Below, piece by piece: positions 54,090 to 64,000 of a stretch of DNA of 64,000 nt. This stretch comes from Hymenopus coronatus. Lineage: Eukaryota; Arthropoda; Insecta; Mantodea; Hymenopodidae. Location: positions 71,575,196 to 71,639,195 of the forward strand of contig CM060884.1 in the NCBI GenBank assembly GCA_030762935.1. Direction: 5' to 3'. The translations under genes and the position numbers were made by a program. Positions within the stretch are counted from its first letter, which is position 1. Every line of letters begins with the position of its first letter. The notes beneath the pieces are model-generated. The model was not told where the DNA came from, made no database searches, and worked only from the letters and a program-made list of their open reading frames with translations.

Positions 54090-54822
54090 ATATAATTTTT
54101 AGAAAAATATCCGTGTGTGTATGTGTGTGTCTGTGGGCAGCATAGCTCAAAAACGAAAAGACCGTAAATACCAAATTTGGTATTTAAGTTTGGTTTCTTC
54201 TAAGGATGCGACACGAAGATTTTCAAAAAAATTCCCCCAACCCTAATTACCGTTTACATGGAAAAAATTTCGAAAGGTTTGTTTTTCTTAAAATTGGCTC
54301 TCTCGATTTTGATTAAAATAGGACATATTAAAGCCATTTCTGTCACTAATAAAATGTATATTTTGAATTTTCTGGGAATAACTTCTAAATATTCTGGATG
54401 AATTTTGCTTAATTTGGCATAACTAGTAAACCGTAAGAGATAGACAAAAAGTTACTATTCAAAAAATGAGATCTGGTCAAAACACACAATTTATGTTCAT
54501 TACGTTTTTGTTGTGGATTTAACCGCTTCTAAGATGTTTCTTCTTATTGGTTTCAATTGTAAAGTACTTATGCTTTTCTCAGCGTCCGTTTTTCTTTTGT
54601 TCTACTCCTGGTCAAACAAAGAAGTGATTTGCAATGACAGTCGCATTTTAAAACATTTGACAATCACTTCAGTCTAATGCATTGCCATAGTTCCAGTCTA
54701 CTTATAAGGAACTAAGCAATACAATTCTGCTAATGTTTATCTCGATTAGCGTGGTGTTGAAAGAAGAAGTTTGTTTGTAGAGTATTAATGGAAAGTCATG
54801 TGAGTGTAACACATCACATTTT
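54090..54822 (+). repeat. DER copy lacking its dyad
   Basis: Starts at TTTTTAGAAAAATATCCGTG and runs to CATGTGAGTGTAACACATCA. It contains the internal palindrome near 54166-54186. Confidence 0.84.
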
Positions 54823-55068
54823 TTCACACGGATAGTTGTAAACTCCTGTCCCTGCATAGAAATGAATTTCAACCACATGGCAACCAACTTTTAAGAGGTC
54901 TGACATTCGTTTTAGCCCATTGTACTCCCTTATTTCCCTTCTACTTACAAGGAAGCAACTAAGACAATTTTTTCTAATGTTTATCTCGATTATCATAAAG
55001 TAGACAGTAATAATAATGCTTTTTAACAATAATTTGTTACAACGATGTGAATGGAACACATCTGATGC
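54823..55068 (+). repeat. DER 3' fragment
   Basis: ACACGGATAGTTGTAAACTC to GTGAATGGAACACATCTGAT. Directly head to tail with the previous copy. Confidence 0.78.
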
Positions 55069-55078
55069 TTTCTTCTGT

Positions 55079-55212
55079 CACGTATCATATACATTAAGTA
55101 CAACAGCTATTTCATTCCATCTAAAGTTTCGATGACGAGATTTCAAAAGAAATAGTCCGTGTGTGTATGTCGGTCTGTGAATTCCATAACCCAAAAACGA
55201 AAATTCAAGTAA
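55079..55212 (+). repeat. DER palindrome-half fragment, diverged
   Basis: CACGTATCATATACATTAAG (degraded dyad), CATTCCATCTAAAGTTTCGA and CATAACCCAAAAACGAAAAT can be aligned to the DER start. The copy stops before the body. Confidence 0.65.
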
Positions 55213-55302
55213 GGCTTGTAACTTCTGCACTTCGGGGGCTGCCAAAGACGTCCCAAGGCAGCGTAAGGGTCAGAACAACTCGCAATATTTACACTTATTC
55301 GT

Positions 55303-56533
55303 AAAAAATCTGATGTGTGCCATTCACATGACTTCCTCTATATCCCTGCAACAAATTATTCTTAAAAACCTTATGCTTCTATTAACTTCATGCTAATCTA
55401 GAAAAAGGTCGTCTCCTTAGTGCGGTGGTAGCGTTGCTACTTACCAAGCGGGAGACCTGGGTTCGATCCCCAGTACCGGCATGGGGATTTTTCCCCCGCT
55501 GGGAGACCTGGCCCGGGGTGCACTCAGCCTCGTAAGGTCCCTGGGGGGCCAATTGAGGAGCTACTTGATGGAGAAGTAGCGGCTCCAGGTCATGAGGACC
55601 GCATTAACCGGCCGTGGGGATTCGAGGCGCTGACCACGTCTCACCCTCCAATACTGCACCCCATCCATGACGTCTGTAGTGGACCGAGATGGGGGGCGCA
55701 GCGGCCGGGCGGTAGGCCAAGGTTCCCCGTGAGCTGTCGTGCCATGGAGTAGTAATCTAGAAAAATTAATAGAAATGGTCTTATTACTTTCTTCCTTGTA
55801 AGTAGAAAAGAAATAAGGGAGTAGCATAGGTTAAAGCGGTAGTCAAAAGCTGGTTGCTATGTGACTGAAGTTCCTTTGTTTGTATGGACATGAGTTGGCA
55901 AATTCCTGTATGAGGAAAGATTTTCGACCCTGAAAACAAAAACAAGGAATATCTCAAAAACGATCAACTCCAAGAAAAAAATGTATACAACTTAAATTGT
56001 GTGTTTTAATGTGCTCTACATTTTTGTGTGGTAAATGTTTGTCTATCTCTTACGGTTTAGCAGTTATTCAAAATTCCGGAAAATTCACTCAGAATAAAGT
56101 GATCTTCAGAGGCTATTCCCAGAACATTAAAAGTATACACTTTATTTGTCGGGTAAATATGTTTAATATACGATATTTTAATCAAAAGCGTTAGAGCCAT
56201 TTATTAGAAAATCAAAATTTTCAAAAAAAGTTCGATGTAAAGGGTAGTTTGGAGTGGGGGGGATTTTTCTCAAAATCTTCGTGTCGCATCCCCGGAAGAT
56301 ACTAAACTTAAATACAAAGTTTGGTATTTTACCGACTTTTTGTTTTTAAGTTATCGTGTTCACAGACATACGGACACATGGACACACACGGACCTTTTTT
56401 TGAAAATACTTTTTTTTAGATAAATGGGACCCTAAAACATATATTTCCGGTGAAATCTCGGTATCGAATTTTTTGGTGGAGTACAATAACTTCTCCATAC
56501 ACTATGTACGTAGTTCGTATTGAGAAAGTAAAA
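55303..56533 (-). repeat. DER copy, full length, interrupted by a SINE
   Basis: Reverse copy from AAAAATCTGATGTGTGCCAT to the dyad near 56495-56530. It is cleanly split at 55407-55752 by a SINE. When the SINE and one target duplication are removed, the DER sequence is continuous. Confidence 0.9.
55407..55752 (+). mobile_element. tRNA-Gly-derived SINE, full-length copy
   Basis: This 346-bp SINE has a 13-bp target duplication, TAATCTAGAAAAA, at 55394-55406 and 55753-55765. The head is GTCGTCTCCTTAGTGCGGTG, with an anticodon loop like the copy at 34437 (GCC-type, changed here) and box B GGTTCGATCCC. The body includes GGCATGGGGATTTTTCCCCC, CGCTGACCACGTCTCACCC and a GC-rich tail ending GTGCCATGGAGTAG with no long A run. 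This copy defines the ends of the family and is relatively young compared with its DER host. Confidence 0.93.
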
Positions 56534-56984
56534 ATTATGGATTCGATAATAATAGTATTAATACGAGAGATATAGTGTGCATTGCTTTTGATGAAAGCAA
56601 GCAACTATATTTACCAAGGCCATACATTAAAATGGCTGTTACCTGGGGCAGAGTAAGGTGTCCATTTTCGCTTTGCTGCAGAATTAGCAGTATCTTCGGC
56701 GGCACGTGCCATCTCAACATTCCTAATGTCGTAAGTTACATGATGTTTATATAGTGACTGGTAAACGCCTATCTCAGGAAATAACCAAATATGGTATGTA
56801 AGCTTTGCTCATCTTCAACTTGTTACTTTCTGCCCACGCATGTTTCAAAGTTCTCATGACACAAGTGGATTATGAATTACTTATTGCACATGTGAAGTAA
56901 TAATTGCAGTTCCTAAATAATTTGTTAAACTTTTAGCTTATACGTTACATTATCAAAACGTATGTTTAATTTGAGCATGTTCAT
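56534..56984. other. Single-copy spacer, nothing recognised
   Basis: About 450 bp with no repeat matched and no supported gene. Confidence 0.35.
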
Positions 56985-57330
56985 ACAATACGTCACGAAA
57001 ATTTTCAGCAAAATATTATGAACATTTTGGTTTTCTGAAACCAACAATAACAATTTTCTTAAAATTTTCACATATTCTAGCTGCCTTTTAAATGACTGTT
57101 ATAGAGTATTAGATAGACCAGAATTAAATTATAACTTTAGGGTCTTATAGTCATTAAATAAATAACAATTCATTAGTTATAGCACATACTTCATAGCCAA
57201 TACAATTATTTTTGCACAGTTAAGTATTTTTGAGGAATTCCTTGTTAATAGTTCCATTTTAAAATATTTATTTTTATTAAAATGGCAAATAGTTAGCTTT
57301 TCTTCTTGGTCTCCTTGTTTTAATATTGTA
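56985..57330 (+). repeat. DER fragment, old and diverged
   Basis: CACGAAAATTTTCAGCAAAA, a TTGGTTTTCTGAAACCAACA segment, and ATTTTTGAGGAATTCCTTG mark the middle of a '+' copy. It is one of the most decayed copies. Confidence 0.55.
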
Positions 57331-57438
57331 GGGCTCAGATTGTCATTTTGAATAAACTATATTTCATTTAGCAATGTTGCACCAGTTTCAGCGATAAAAT
57401 AGACAAGGTAGCGTAATGCTGACATAGCAGTGTCCTCA

Positions 57439-58930
57439 TAAAGCAAAATTACTTTACACATATTAATTTCAATATATGATACAGAGTATACCATTATTGA
57501 ATGTCACAATCATATTTATTTCTTCAATAGACATCCGATAGATGAGCTCCCACACATTTCTGAAGCCTGATAGGAATGTTATACATGACTAGTTTCAAAA
57601 GGAATCCTGAAGATGTCCCCTCTTATTCTTGTTTTAAATTCTTCCAAGGTAGCAGGTGGAGTACGGTAAACTCAGGCGATCTTGGGGGCCATGCAATGTC
57701 ACTGTGCCTTGAAATGACGCGCTTACCAAACGCCTGTGAGATCTGGGGCATGGCGGCAGACTCCAGTCTGCTGTTGCTTCAGCGGGTACAGAATAGGTGT
57801 CTCCGGGCTATCTATTCTGTGCCTCGAGGCTTTCCAACGAGACTCCTGCACGAAGCCTCTGGTCTACCATACCTGGAGGACGAGATTAGGCGTCGGGCAA
57901 CAAAATTCAACGAAGGGTTACCATTCCATCGGAGCGCCCTCGTTAGGTCTCTTGGGGATTACGATCCCACAAACCGCCGCTTCAGGCGATACCGGCTTCT
58001 CCGCATGGCTTGCGGGCATCCCCGGTAACGAAGGAGCACCACCAACAGCTGCTACGGCTAAGCTCCTTATTATCCTTCAAGAGTTGCTTGGATTCAAAAT
58101 TTAATCTCAAGAAACATTTTGATAAAAACACACCAGCGGTGCACAAGGGCCGTTGCACCATCAAGGCAACCGTCGAGGAGCAATATTCGCCTCCTCCTGT
58201 CACTCCACAACCCCAAAACACACCCGCCATCCTACAAAACCCACAATCCCGTCAGAACGTGGTTAAGTTCTCTCTGAGAACAGGGACACGTCTAACACAC
58301 CTCGGGCTGCCCTCAGCCTGCCAATCACACTGGACTGGAATTGTCGATGCCCGTGCTGTATGTGTTGTTGCTCTGTCTTGCTGAAACCAACAGTTGACAG
58401 TAAAATGGGGAAGCTCATGGGCTTCCATTCCTGTAATAGGCTTTTATTTGCAAAGGCACGCTTTACATCATTCTAAAATTACTTTACCATATTTATTTAT
58501 GTCAGTATACAGTAGAGAATATGTCATTATTGAGTATCACAATCATGTTTATTTCTTAAATATCACATCCGATAGATAAACTCTCTCTCTCTGTGTACAT
58601 ATTTCTGAACCTGATAGGAACGTTATGCATGACTTGACTTAATATTGCAACAGAAATCCTGGATATTTCCCCTCTTATTCTTGTTTTAAGTTCTTCGGTG
58701 GTAGCAGGTGGAGTACGGTAAACCGCGCTCTTAAGGTGGCTCCCACAAGCTGTCAAATAGGGCGATCTTGGGGGCCATGCAATGTCACCGTGCCTTGAAA
58801 TGACTCGGAAAGCTCGTATTCTTATCCGTGTTCTAAGTGCTGTTATTCCTTCTTGCTGAAACCAACAGTTGGCAGGAAAATTGGGCAACTCATGGGCTTC
58901 AATTCCTGTAATAGGATTTTACGTCCTGTA
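57439..58930 (-). mobile_element. Transposase fragment, tandem duplicate with nested retroelement
   Basis: Two direct copies of the same minus-oriented transposase tail: 57439-57720 (continuing at 58378-58450) and 58455-58930. In the second, the minus strand reads WFQQEGIT, FRVISRHGDIAWPPRSPYLT, then YRTPPATTEELKTRIRGEIS, the region around the second and third acidic positions of an insect Tc1/mariner-superfamily transposase (usual SPDLT form changed to SPYLT). The first copy is split by a retroelement fragment of about 650 bp. Both copies contain AGGTGGAGTACGGTAAAC and GATCTTGGGGGCCATGCAAT. Stops and deletions make both inactive. Confidence 0.82.
57720..58377 (+). mobile_element. Non-LTR retrotransposon 3' fragment inserted in the transposase
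   Basis: Plus-strand frame at about 57726-58026: CEIWGMAADSSLLLLQRVQN, CLRAIYSVPRGFPTRLLHEA, SGLPYLEDEIRRRATKFNEG. This matches the segment after the RT active domain in Jockey/I-type elements (pattern xxWGxAxxSxxxxLQxxQNxxLR). The stop at 58026 would be the natural end of the RT polypeptide. The remaining 350 bp (58027-58377) would be the 3' region. The right edge falls at CTGTCTTGCTGAAACC, where the transposase sequence resumes. No poly-A is visible. Confidence 0.78.
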
Positions 58931-59036
58931 TAAGAATTTGGAATACTTACCTCGCTTTTAGTATTTAGGTAAAACATTGCTGAGTTTTATTTGTTTATGT
59001 TGAATCCACATAAAATGAATTCAATGAAACGTATTT
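58931..59036. other. Short spacer
   Basis: About 105 bp of AT-rich sequence with no features. Confidence 0.4.
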
Positions 59037-60165
59037 TTACTTTCTCTTTATGTACTATGTACATAGTGTATAGAGAAGGTATTGCACTCCACCCAAGAAT
59101 TAGATACTGAGATTTCACCGGAAATAAATGTTTTAGGGTCCCCTGTATCCAAATAAAGGATTTTCAGAACAAAGTCCGTGTGTGTGTGTGTGTGTGTGTG
59201 TGCGTGTATGTGAACACGATAGCTCAAAAACGAAAAGTCGGTAAAATACCAAAGTTAGTATTTAAGATACTTATCTTATAGGGATGCGAAACGTAGATTT
59301 TGAGGAAAATCCCCCCACCCCAAACTACCCTTTATATAGAACTTTTTTCGAAACTTTTGATTTTTTCAAAAATGGATCCAACAATTTTGATTAAAATTTC
59401 ATATATTAAAGATATTTACTTGACAAATAAAATGTATATCTTAAACTTTCTGGGAATAGCCTCTGAAGACTACTTTATTCTGGATGAATTTTACGGAATT
59501 TTGCATAACTTCTAAACCGTAAGATATGTACAAAAAGTACCACAAAATGTAGAGAACGTTAAAACACACAATTTATTATATACATTTTTTTCATGGAGTT
59601 GATTATTTTTTAGATATTCCTTGTTTTTGGTTTCAGCTTTAAAAAAAACATTTTTCTCATACAGGATTTGTCAACTTGCATACAAACAAAGGAACTTCAG
59701 TCACAAAGCAACCAGCTTTTAAGATATTTATATGTCAAATAAAATGTATATCTTAAATTTTCTGGGAATAGCCTCTAAAGACTACTTTATTCTGGATGAC
59801 TTTTATTGAATTTTACATAACTGGTAAACCATAAGAGATAGACAAGAACTTGCTACGCAAAAAATGTAGAAAACCTTAAATCACACGACTTGTGTCATTC
59901 TTGAGGTAGTCCTTGTTTTTGGTTTCATCTTTAAAAACTTATACTTTTCTCATACAAGAACTTGTCTACTCCTGTCCATACAAACAAAGGAACTTCAGTC
60001 ACATAGCTTTTGACTATCACTTTAACTTATGGTATTCCCTTAATAAGACTACTTCTGCTACTTTTTTCTCGATTAGCAGGAAGTAAATAGACGCATAAGC
60101 TTTTTAACAATAATTTGTTGGAGTGATGTAGAGAAAGTCATGTGAAAGAGTCATATCAGATTTTT
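59037..60165 (+). repeat. DER copy with an internal partial duplication
   Basis: Dyad at 59045-59080, a GTGTGTGTGTGTGTGTGTGT run at 59177-59202, and all blocks to AGCAACCAGCTTTTAAGATA (59707-59726). There the sequence returns to the earlier AAATAAAATGTATATCTTAA block (first at 59428, again at 59736) and runs through to CATATCAGATTTTTTTT. Either a tandem duplication of about 310 bp or a junction between two copies. Confidence 0.85.
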
Positions 60166-60656
60166 TTTTATCCTGTGGGATTTCCACTGGTCATGTGGAC
60201 TAAAAACAAGTGAGTAGCATTTAAAAGTGTTACGGAATGAATCGTTTCTCCAGTGAGGTGTACAAGTTAACTTCACTAACATTTGTACGTAGGGAAGTGG
60301 AGTGTGCTCTCGACTGGTGTTGATGACGTCATTCCATTCACTGTCGTACTCACTGCTCCATTCATGTGAACTCCTTTGTTTCTTTCCTTCAGGATCGTGT
60401 TAGCGTTTTTCCACTCTTCTCCATTGTTTCTGCGCGGTGAAGAAGCTCTCAAGAGCAAAAAGGTACGTGAAACGTAATATGTAAGTGGTATCTGGAGGAA
60501 AATACTACTCTGTAGTAACGGAATACCCGATGGTACTAGTAGTACTGTTACGCAATAGTATTATTATACACCCCTCGGCTGTGAGTCAATTGGTTACACA
60601 TATATTATTCAATGTATAACAATTTCCAGTCGGCGAGCTAGTTGATATTCTTTTAA
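60166..60656. other. Single-copy spacer, nothing recognised
   Basis: About 490 bp, slightly GC-richer near 60290-60450. A minus-strand 60-codon frame has no domain. No repeats are matched. Confidence 0.35.
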
Positions 60657-61460
60657 CTTTCTCTATACTCACTATGTACATAGTGTTTAGAGAAGGTATT
60701 GCACTCCACCAAAAAATTCGATACCGAAATTTCACCGGAAATATATGTTTTGGGGTCCCCTGTATCCAAAAAAAAATATTTTCAGAAAAAGGCCCGTGTG
60801 TGTGTGTGTCAGTGTGTCCGTGTGTCTGTGAACACGATAACTCAAAAACGAAAAGTTGGTAAAATACCAAACTTGGTATTTAAGTTTAGTATCTTCCAGG
60901 GATGCGACACGAAGATTTTGAGAAAAATCCCCCATCCCAAACTACCATTTACATAGAATTTTTTAGAAAACCTATATTCTCTTAAACATGGCTCTAGCGA
61001 TTTTGATTAAAATATTGTATATTAAGTATATTTACCTGACAAATAAAATGAATATCTTGAATTTTCTGGGAATAGCCTCTGAAGACATCTTTTATTATGG
61101 ACAAAAACTTATCACACAAAAAATGGAGCACGTTAAAACACACAATTCATGTTACACACATACATTTTTTCGTGGAGTTGACCGTTTTTGAGATATACCT
61201 TGTTATTGGTATGAGCTTTAAAAAACCTATACTTTTCTCATACAGGAGTTTGTCAACTCCTGTCCACACAAACAAAGGAACTTCAGTCACATACCAACTA
61301 TCACTTTAACCTATGGAACCCCCTTATTTCGCTTCTACTTACAAGGAAGCAAGTAATAAGACTATTTCTGCTAGTCTTTTATCGATTTGAATGAATTAAA
61401 TAGAAGCATAAGGTGTTTAACAATGATTTGTTGCAGAGATGTAAAGAAAGTCATGTGAAG
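60657..61460 (+). repeat. DER copy, near full length
   Basis: Dyad ACTTTCTCTATACTCACTAT, GTGTGTGTGTGTCAGTGTG run near 60797, internal palindrome near 60867-60886, and the end GTAAAGAAAGTCATGTGAAG. Confidence 0.88.
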
Positions 61461-61530
61461 AATACTAGAAGCATTAAAATATTGAGATTCACGCAGCGAA
61501 AAATTAATGTATATAACGTATGCAGAGATT

Positions 61531-61574
61531 CTTTCTTTTTTTTTTTTTTTTTTTTTCTTTTTTTTTTTTTTTTT
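61531..61574. repeat. Poly-T tract
   Basis: Two T runs separated by a single C, at the junction of two DER fragments. Confidence 0.95.
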
Positions 61575-61942
61575 GTATGTAGAGTTAACCGTTTTCGAGA
61601 TATTCCAGATTATTTTTATCAATTTTAAGGCACTTAAATGTTTTCTCGAACGGGAAGACATCTTTCTTCTCGTTTCTTGTTTGTTTACTCCTGGCAAGGA
61701 AAACATAATGGATTCCAGTTGTATCACATAGCGACAGGGTTTTAAAGAACGAGACTATCGGTTTATCCTGTGCATTCCCTTATTTTTCTTCTACTTACAA
61801 GGAAGCCAGTAATAAAACTAATTCTGCTTATGTTTTTCTTGATTAGCATGATGTAGTTAAAATATTAACCTTTTCAATAAAAAGTTTGTTTACAGAAAAA
61901 CTAGAGAAAGTCATATGAATGGAACACATAAGATTTTTTATA
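61575..61942 (+). repeat. DER 3' fragment
   Basis: AGAGTTAACCGTTTTCGAGA to CATATGAATGGAACACATAA followed by GATTTTTT. Confidence 0.8.
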
Positions 61943-61965
61943 ATTTAGTTATGCCGATTCGTTCG

Positions 61966-61995
61966 TTACTTTCTGGATGGCTAGAGAAAGTAAAA
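61966..61995. repeat. Micro-DER: only the two outer tips
   Basis: TTACTTTCT, eight bases, then AGAGAAAGTAAAA: a 30-bp inverted-repeat remnant with the exact outer tips of DER and nothing between. Short enough to be chance on its own, but its position among DER pieces makes a relic more likely. Confidence 0.5.
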
Positions 61996-61997
61996 GA

Positions 61998-62085
61998 GAA
62001 GTATGTACAGGAATAGCTTTGGTAAGAATAGCTTGTAGAGGAGTGAGAGAGAAAGCCATGTGAAAGCAGCACGATCATATTTTTT
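61998..62085 (+). repeat. DER end fragment, diverged
   Basis: GGAATAGCTTTGGTAAGAAT to AGAGAAAGCCATGTGAAAGC and a T run. Resembles the last 80 bp of DER. Confidence 0.55.
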
Positions 62086-62532
62086 CTGTTGCCTGCAACA
62101 ATAGAGGACTGCGTGCAACAAATTAACAACCGAAAAGCAGACTAATTAACTCAGTGTAAGCATCATTGGCGAGAAACCGGTAGGAGGTGTACAATGGAGC
62201 TCATGAAGTCGGTCACAAAAACAAAAGCGTGCGGGTATTGTAATGAACAAATCAGAACTGCTAACCTAGTTTAACTACTAATAACTAACTTGCCGGAAAC
62301 ACACGTACCTAACCAAAATCAACAATGCTCCGAGCTGGCGCACGTTATGAAAATACAGCGAAAATGAAACAAATATTTATACAACCAATTATGACTTCAG
62401 TCACAGCTCTCGGTTATAACGCCTGTAACCGTGGGGCTGGCTCTGCGGTAGCGTAAGAAGCTCTCTTTCAGGAGTTCCATCCCGAATATGGGTTCATCGT
62501 GATTTTAGTTTCTCCAATTATTACATATATGG
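62086..62532. other. Single-copy spacer, nothing recognised
   Basis: About 445 bp. No repeat is matched and no frame is convincing. Confidence 0.35.
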
Positions 62533-63802
62533 ATCTCGGCTGATAAGTCCTCACAGATATGGAGCCATTAGACCAGTTAGACGGTAGCATCGTAAAGTTT
62601 AACTCCAGACTAGCTTGTATCCTTAGTTACAGGTCAATAGCTTGTTTAGCTTTCGAATGACAGCATTTTAAACAAGACAACTCTAGAGTTTTCACGAAAA
62701 TGGAAGATTTGGAAAAAAACGAGCAGTAATTAAATACATTTGAAAGGCTTAACGCCTAAAGAAATCAAGGAAGAAATGGACAGTACATTGAAAGACTCTG
62801 CCCCTTCATATTCAATGATTAAAAGGTGGGTTTAAAATGGGACGTACGAGCACTAGTGATGAGCCTCGCTCTGGACGCCCTGTAGAAGTGACAACTCCAG
62901 AGATAATTGAAAAAAATCATCGTTTAGTACTGGAAGACCACAGATTAAAGTTGTTTGAGATAGCAGAGGCTGCAAACTATCTAAAGAACGTGCGGAAAGT
63001 AATATTTTAAGTAATGTGTTGGGCTTTCACAGGGAATATACAAAACGGGTGCCGCGTTTGTTGACACCTGATCAAAAGTTGCAAAGAAAAACTGTTTCTG
63101 TTAGGAATATGGAGCTCTACCGTAAAAATCTCAGTGAATTTGGAGACGGCTTATTACCATAGATGAAGCTTGGATACATCACTGAATTCCAGAAAATAAA
63201 TCACAGTCGAAACAGTGGATTGCGCCAGGTGAACCAACTCCAAAAAAGGTAAAGTCAATTTTGTCAGCTATCAAGGCTATGGTGACTGTTTTCTGGGATG
63301 CACAGGGGATTATTTTTATTGATTACTTAGAAAAGGGTAAAAGTATCACTGGTGACTATTACGCAAGCTTACTGCAACGTTTGAGTGATGAGGTGAAAAG
63401 AAAAAGACCTCATTTGGCAGAAAAAACATCTATTTCATCACGACAATGCTCCGGCCCATCGTTCAGTCATTGCAATGGGAAAAATGTGAGAATTAAAGTT
63501 GAAATTGCTTGAACATCCACCCTATTCACCAAATCTGGCACCCAGTGACTTCCACTTGTTCCCAAACCTCAAAACTTTTCTTGGAGGACGAAGATTTCAC
63601 AGCAACGAGGAGGTCATTGATGTAAACAGCTATTTTGAGAATCTTGATAAATTGCACAGCAGAGAAGGTTTAATTAAATAAGAACACCGATATGACGAAT
63701 GTATTAGCCTTTCTAGAGATTATGTTGAGAAATAAAGCAAACAAATAAGAAAAAAATTACATGCTGTTCTTATTGAGAGGCCCGGTACACATCAGCCGAC
63801 TT
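62533..63802 (+). mobile_element. mariner-family DNA transposon, copy C (best preserved)
   Basis: About 1.27 kb, the expected full mariner length. The left end has TCTCGGCTGATAAGTCC and the right end ACATCAGCCGAC. The TA target bases are no longer intact on either side. Its 5' leader (TAGACGGTAGCATCGTAAAG, GTATCCTTAGTTACAGGTCA) is nearly identical to that of copy A. Confidence 0.93.
62700..63681 (+). pseudogene. mariner transposase pseudogene (copy C)
   Basis: The Met at 62700 (M-E-D-L-E-K) is followed within ten codons by a one-base insertion in an A run that shifts the frame. The SGRPVEVTTPEIIEK segment missing from copy A is present here (about 62872-62912). The first catalytic Asp lies in TIDEAWI (about 63158-63178). 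The frame 63261-63481 gives VTVFWDAQGIIFIDYLEKGK and GDYYASLLQRLSDEVKRKRP, then shifts just before the HHDNAPAH second-Asp motif (about 63440-63460). The last frame has EHPPYSPNLAPSDFHLFPNL (third catalytic Asp is the one in PSD) and ends at 63681. About three frameshifts separate it from an intact reading. It is inactive. Confidence 0.92.
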
Positions 63803-64000
63803 TCTTCCAAGCACATTATCTACGTCTGCAAAACAGTGTTTGAAAAATAATTGTTTATTTTATAACCTTGTAGGTCAGAAATGAACTTCAAACATTCTCG
63901 TAAATAATCTAATTTATGAAAACCTTTTTCTTTATAAACTAACCACAGATAAATATGCATTTAATTTTTTTTAATTAATTTAATTGGTTTACTTTCATCC
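63803..64000. other. AT-rich sequence to the window end
   Basis: No feature recognised. Very A/T-rich from 63900 onwards. Confidence 0.4.

Overview
This window is eukaryotic, AT-rich, non-coding DNA built almost entirely from repeats. I find no intact host protein-coding gene, no rRNA gene and no functional tRNA gene. The recognisable pieces are mariner transposases with insect-type sequence, an arthropod-type Helitron, C-terminal fragments of non-LTR reverse transcriptases, and several tRNA-derived SINEs. Together these suggest an arthropod, most likely an insect with a large repeat-rich genome. The species cannot be named from the sequence alone.

More than half of the window is one family, here called DER (dyad-ended repeat). 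It occurs as roughly 60 full or partial copies in both orientations. A full copy is about 0.8-1.1 kb. One end is TTTACTTTCTCTA followed by a near-perfect palindrome centred on TACTATGTACATAGTA. The other end is a second small hairpin followed by CAGATTTTTT. No copy has a conserved open frame, so DER looks like a non-autonomous element of unknown class. A '+' copy below runs from the palindrome end to the CAGATTTTTT end. Some copies carry the palindrome end at both sides, and two are reduced to little more than the two inverted ends (11556-11729 and 61966-61995).

Other elements sit inside or between DER copies. There are three decayed mariners (1864-3043, 30745-31960 on the minus strand, 62533-63802) and a 0.94-kb deleted Helitron (25166-26106). 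Two other transposase families are tandemly amplified at short microhomologies (20235-21150 and 36137-36600), and a third has been tandemly duplicated (57439-58930). Two non-LTR RT tails lie at 26983-27276 and 57720-58026. A tRNA-Gly-derived SINE occurs at 34437-34658 and at 55407-55752, the second with 13-bp target duplications. A second SINE family occurs at 35840-36075 and 50155-50366.

Three structures look least like catalogued elements. The first is a multimeric element with a tRNA-like head and 92-bp repeats (5744-6545, 22016-22745, 34665-35230). The second is a 2.1-kb satellite with 144- and 129-bp monomers in a partly dimeric order (37215-39340). The third is a pair of local tandem triplications of DER copies with their flanks (46150-48460 and 48880-51961). 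The remaining single-copy stretches (308-963, 7521-7887, 10401-11555, 13829-15338, 42173-42278, 43139-43601, 60166-60656 and others) contain at most weak promoter-like or exon-like signals.
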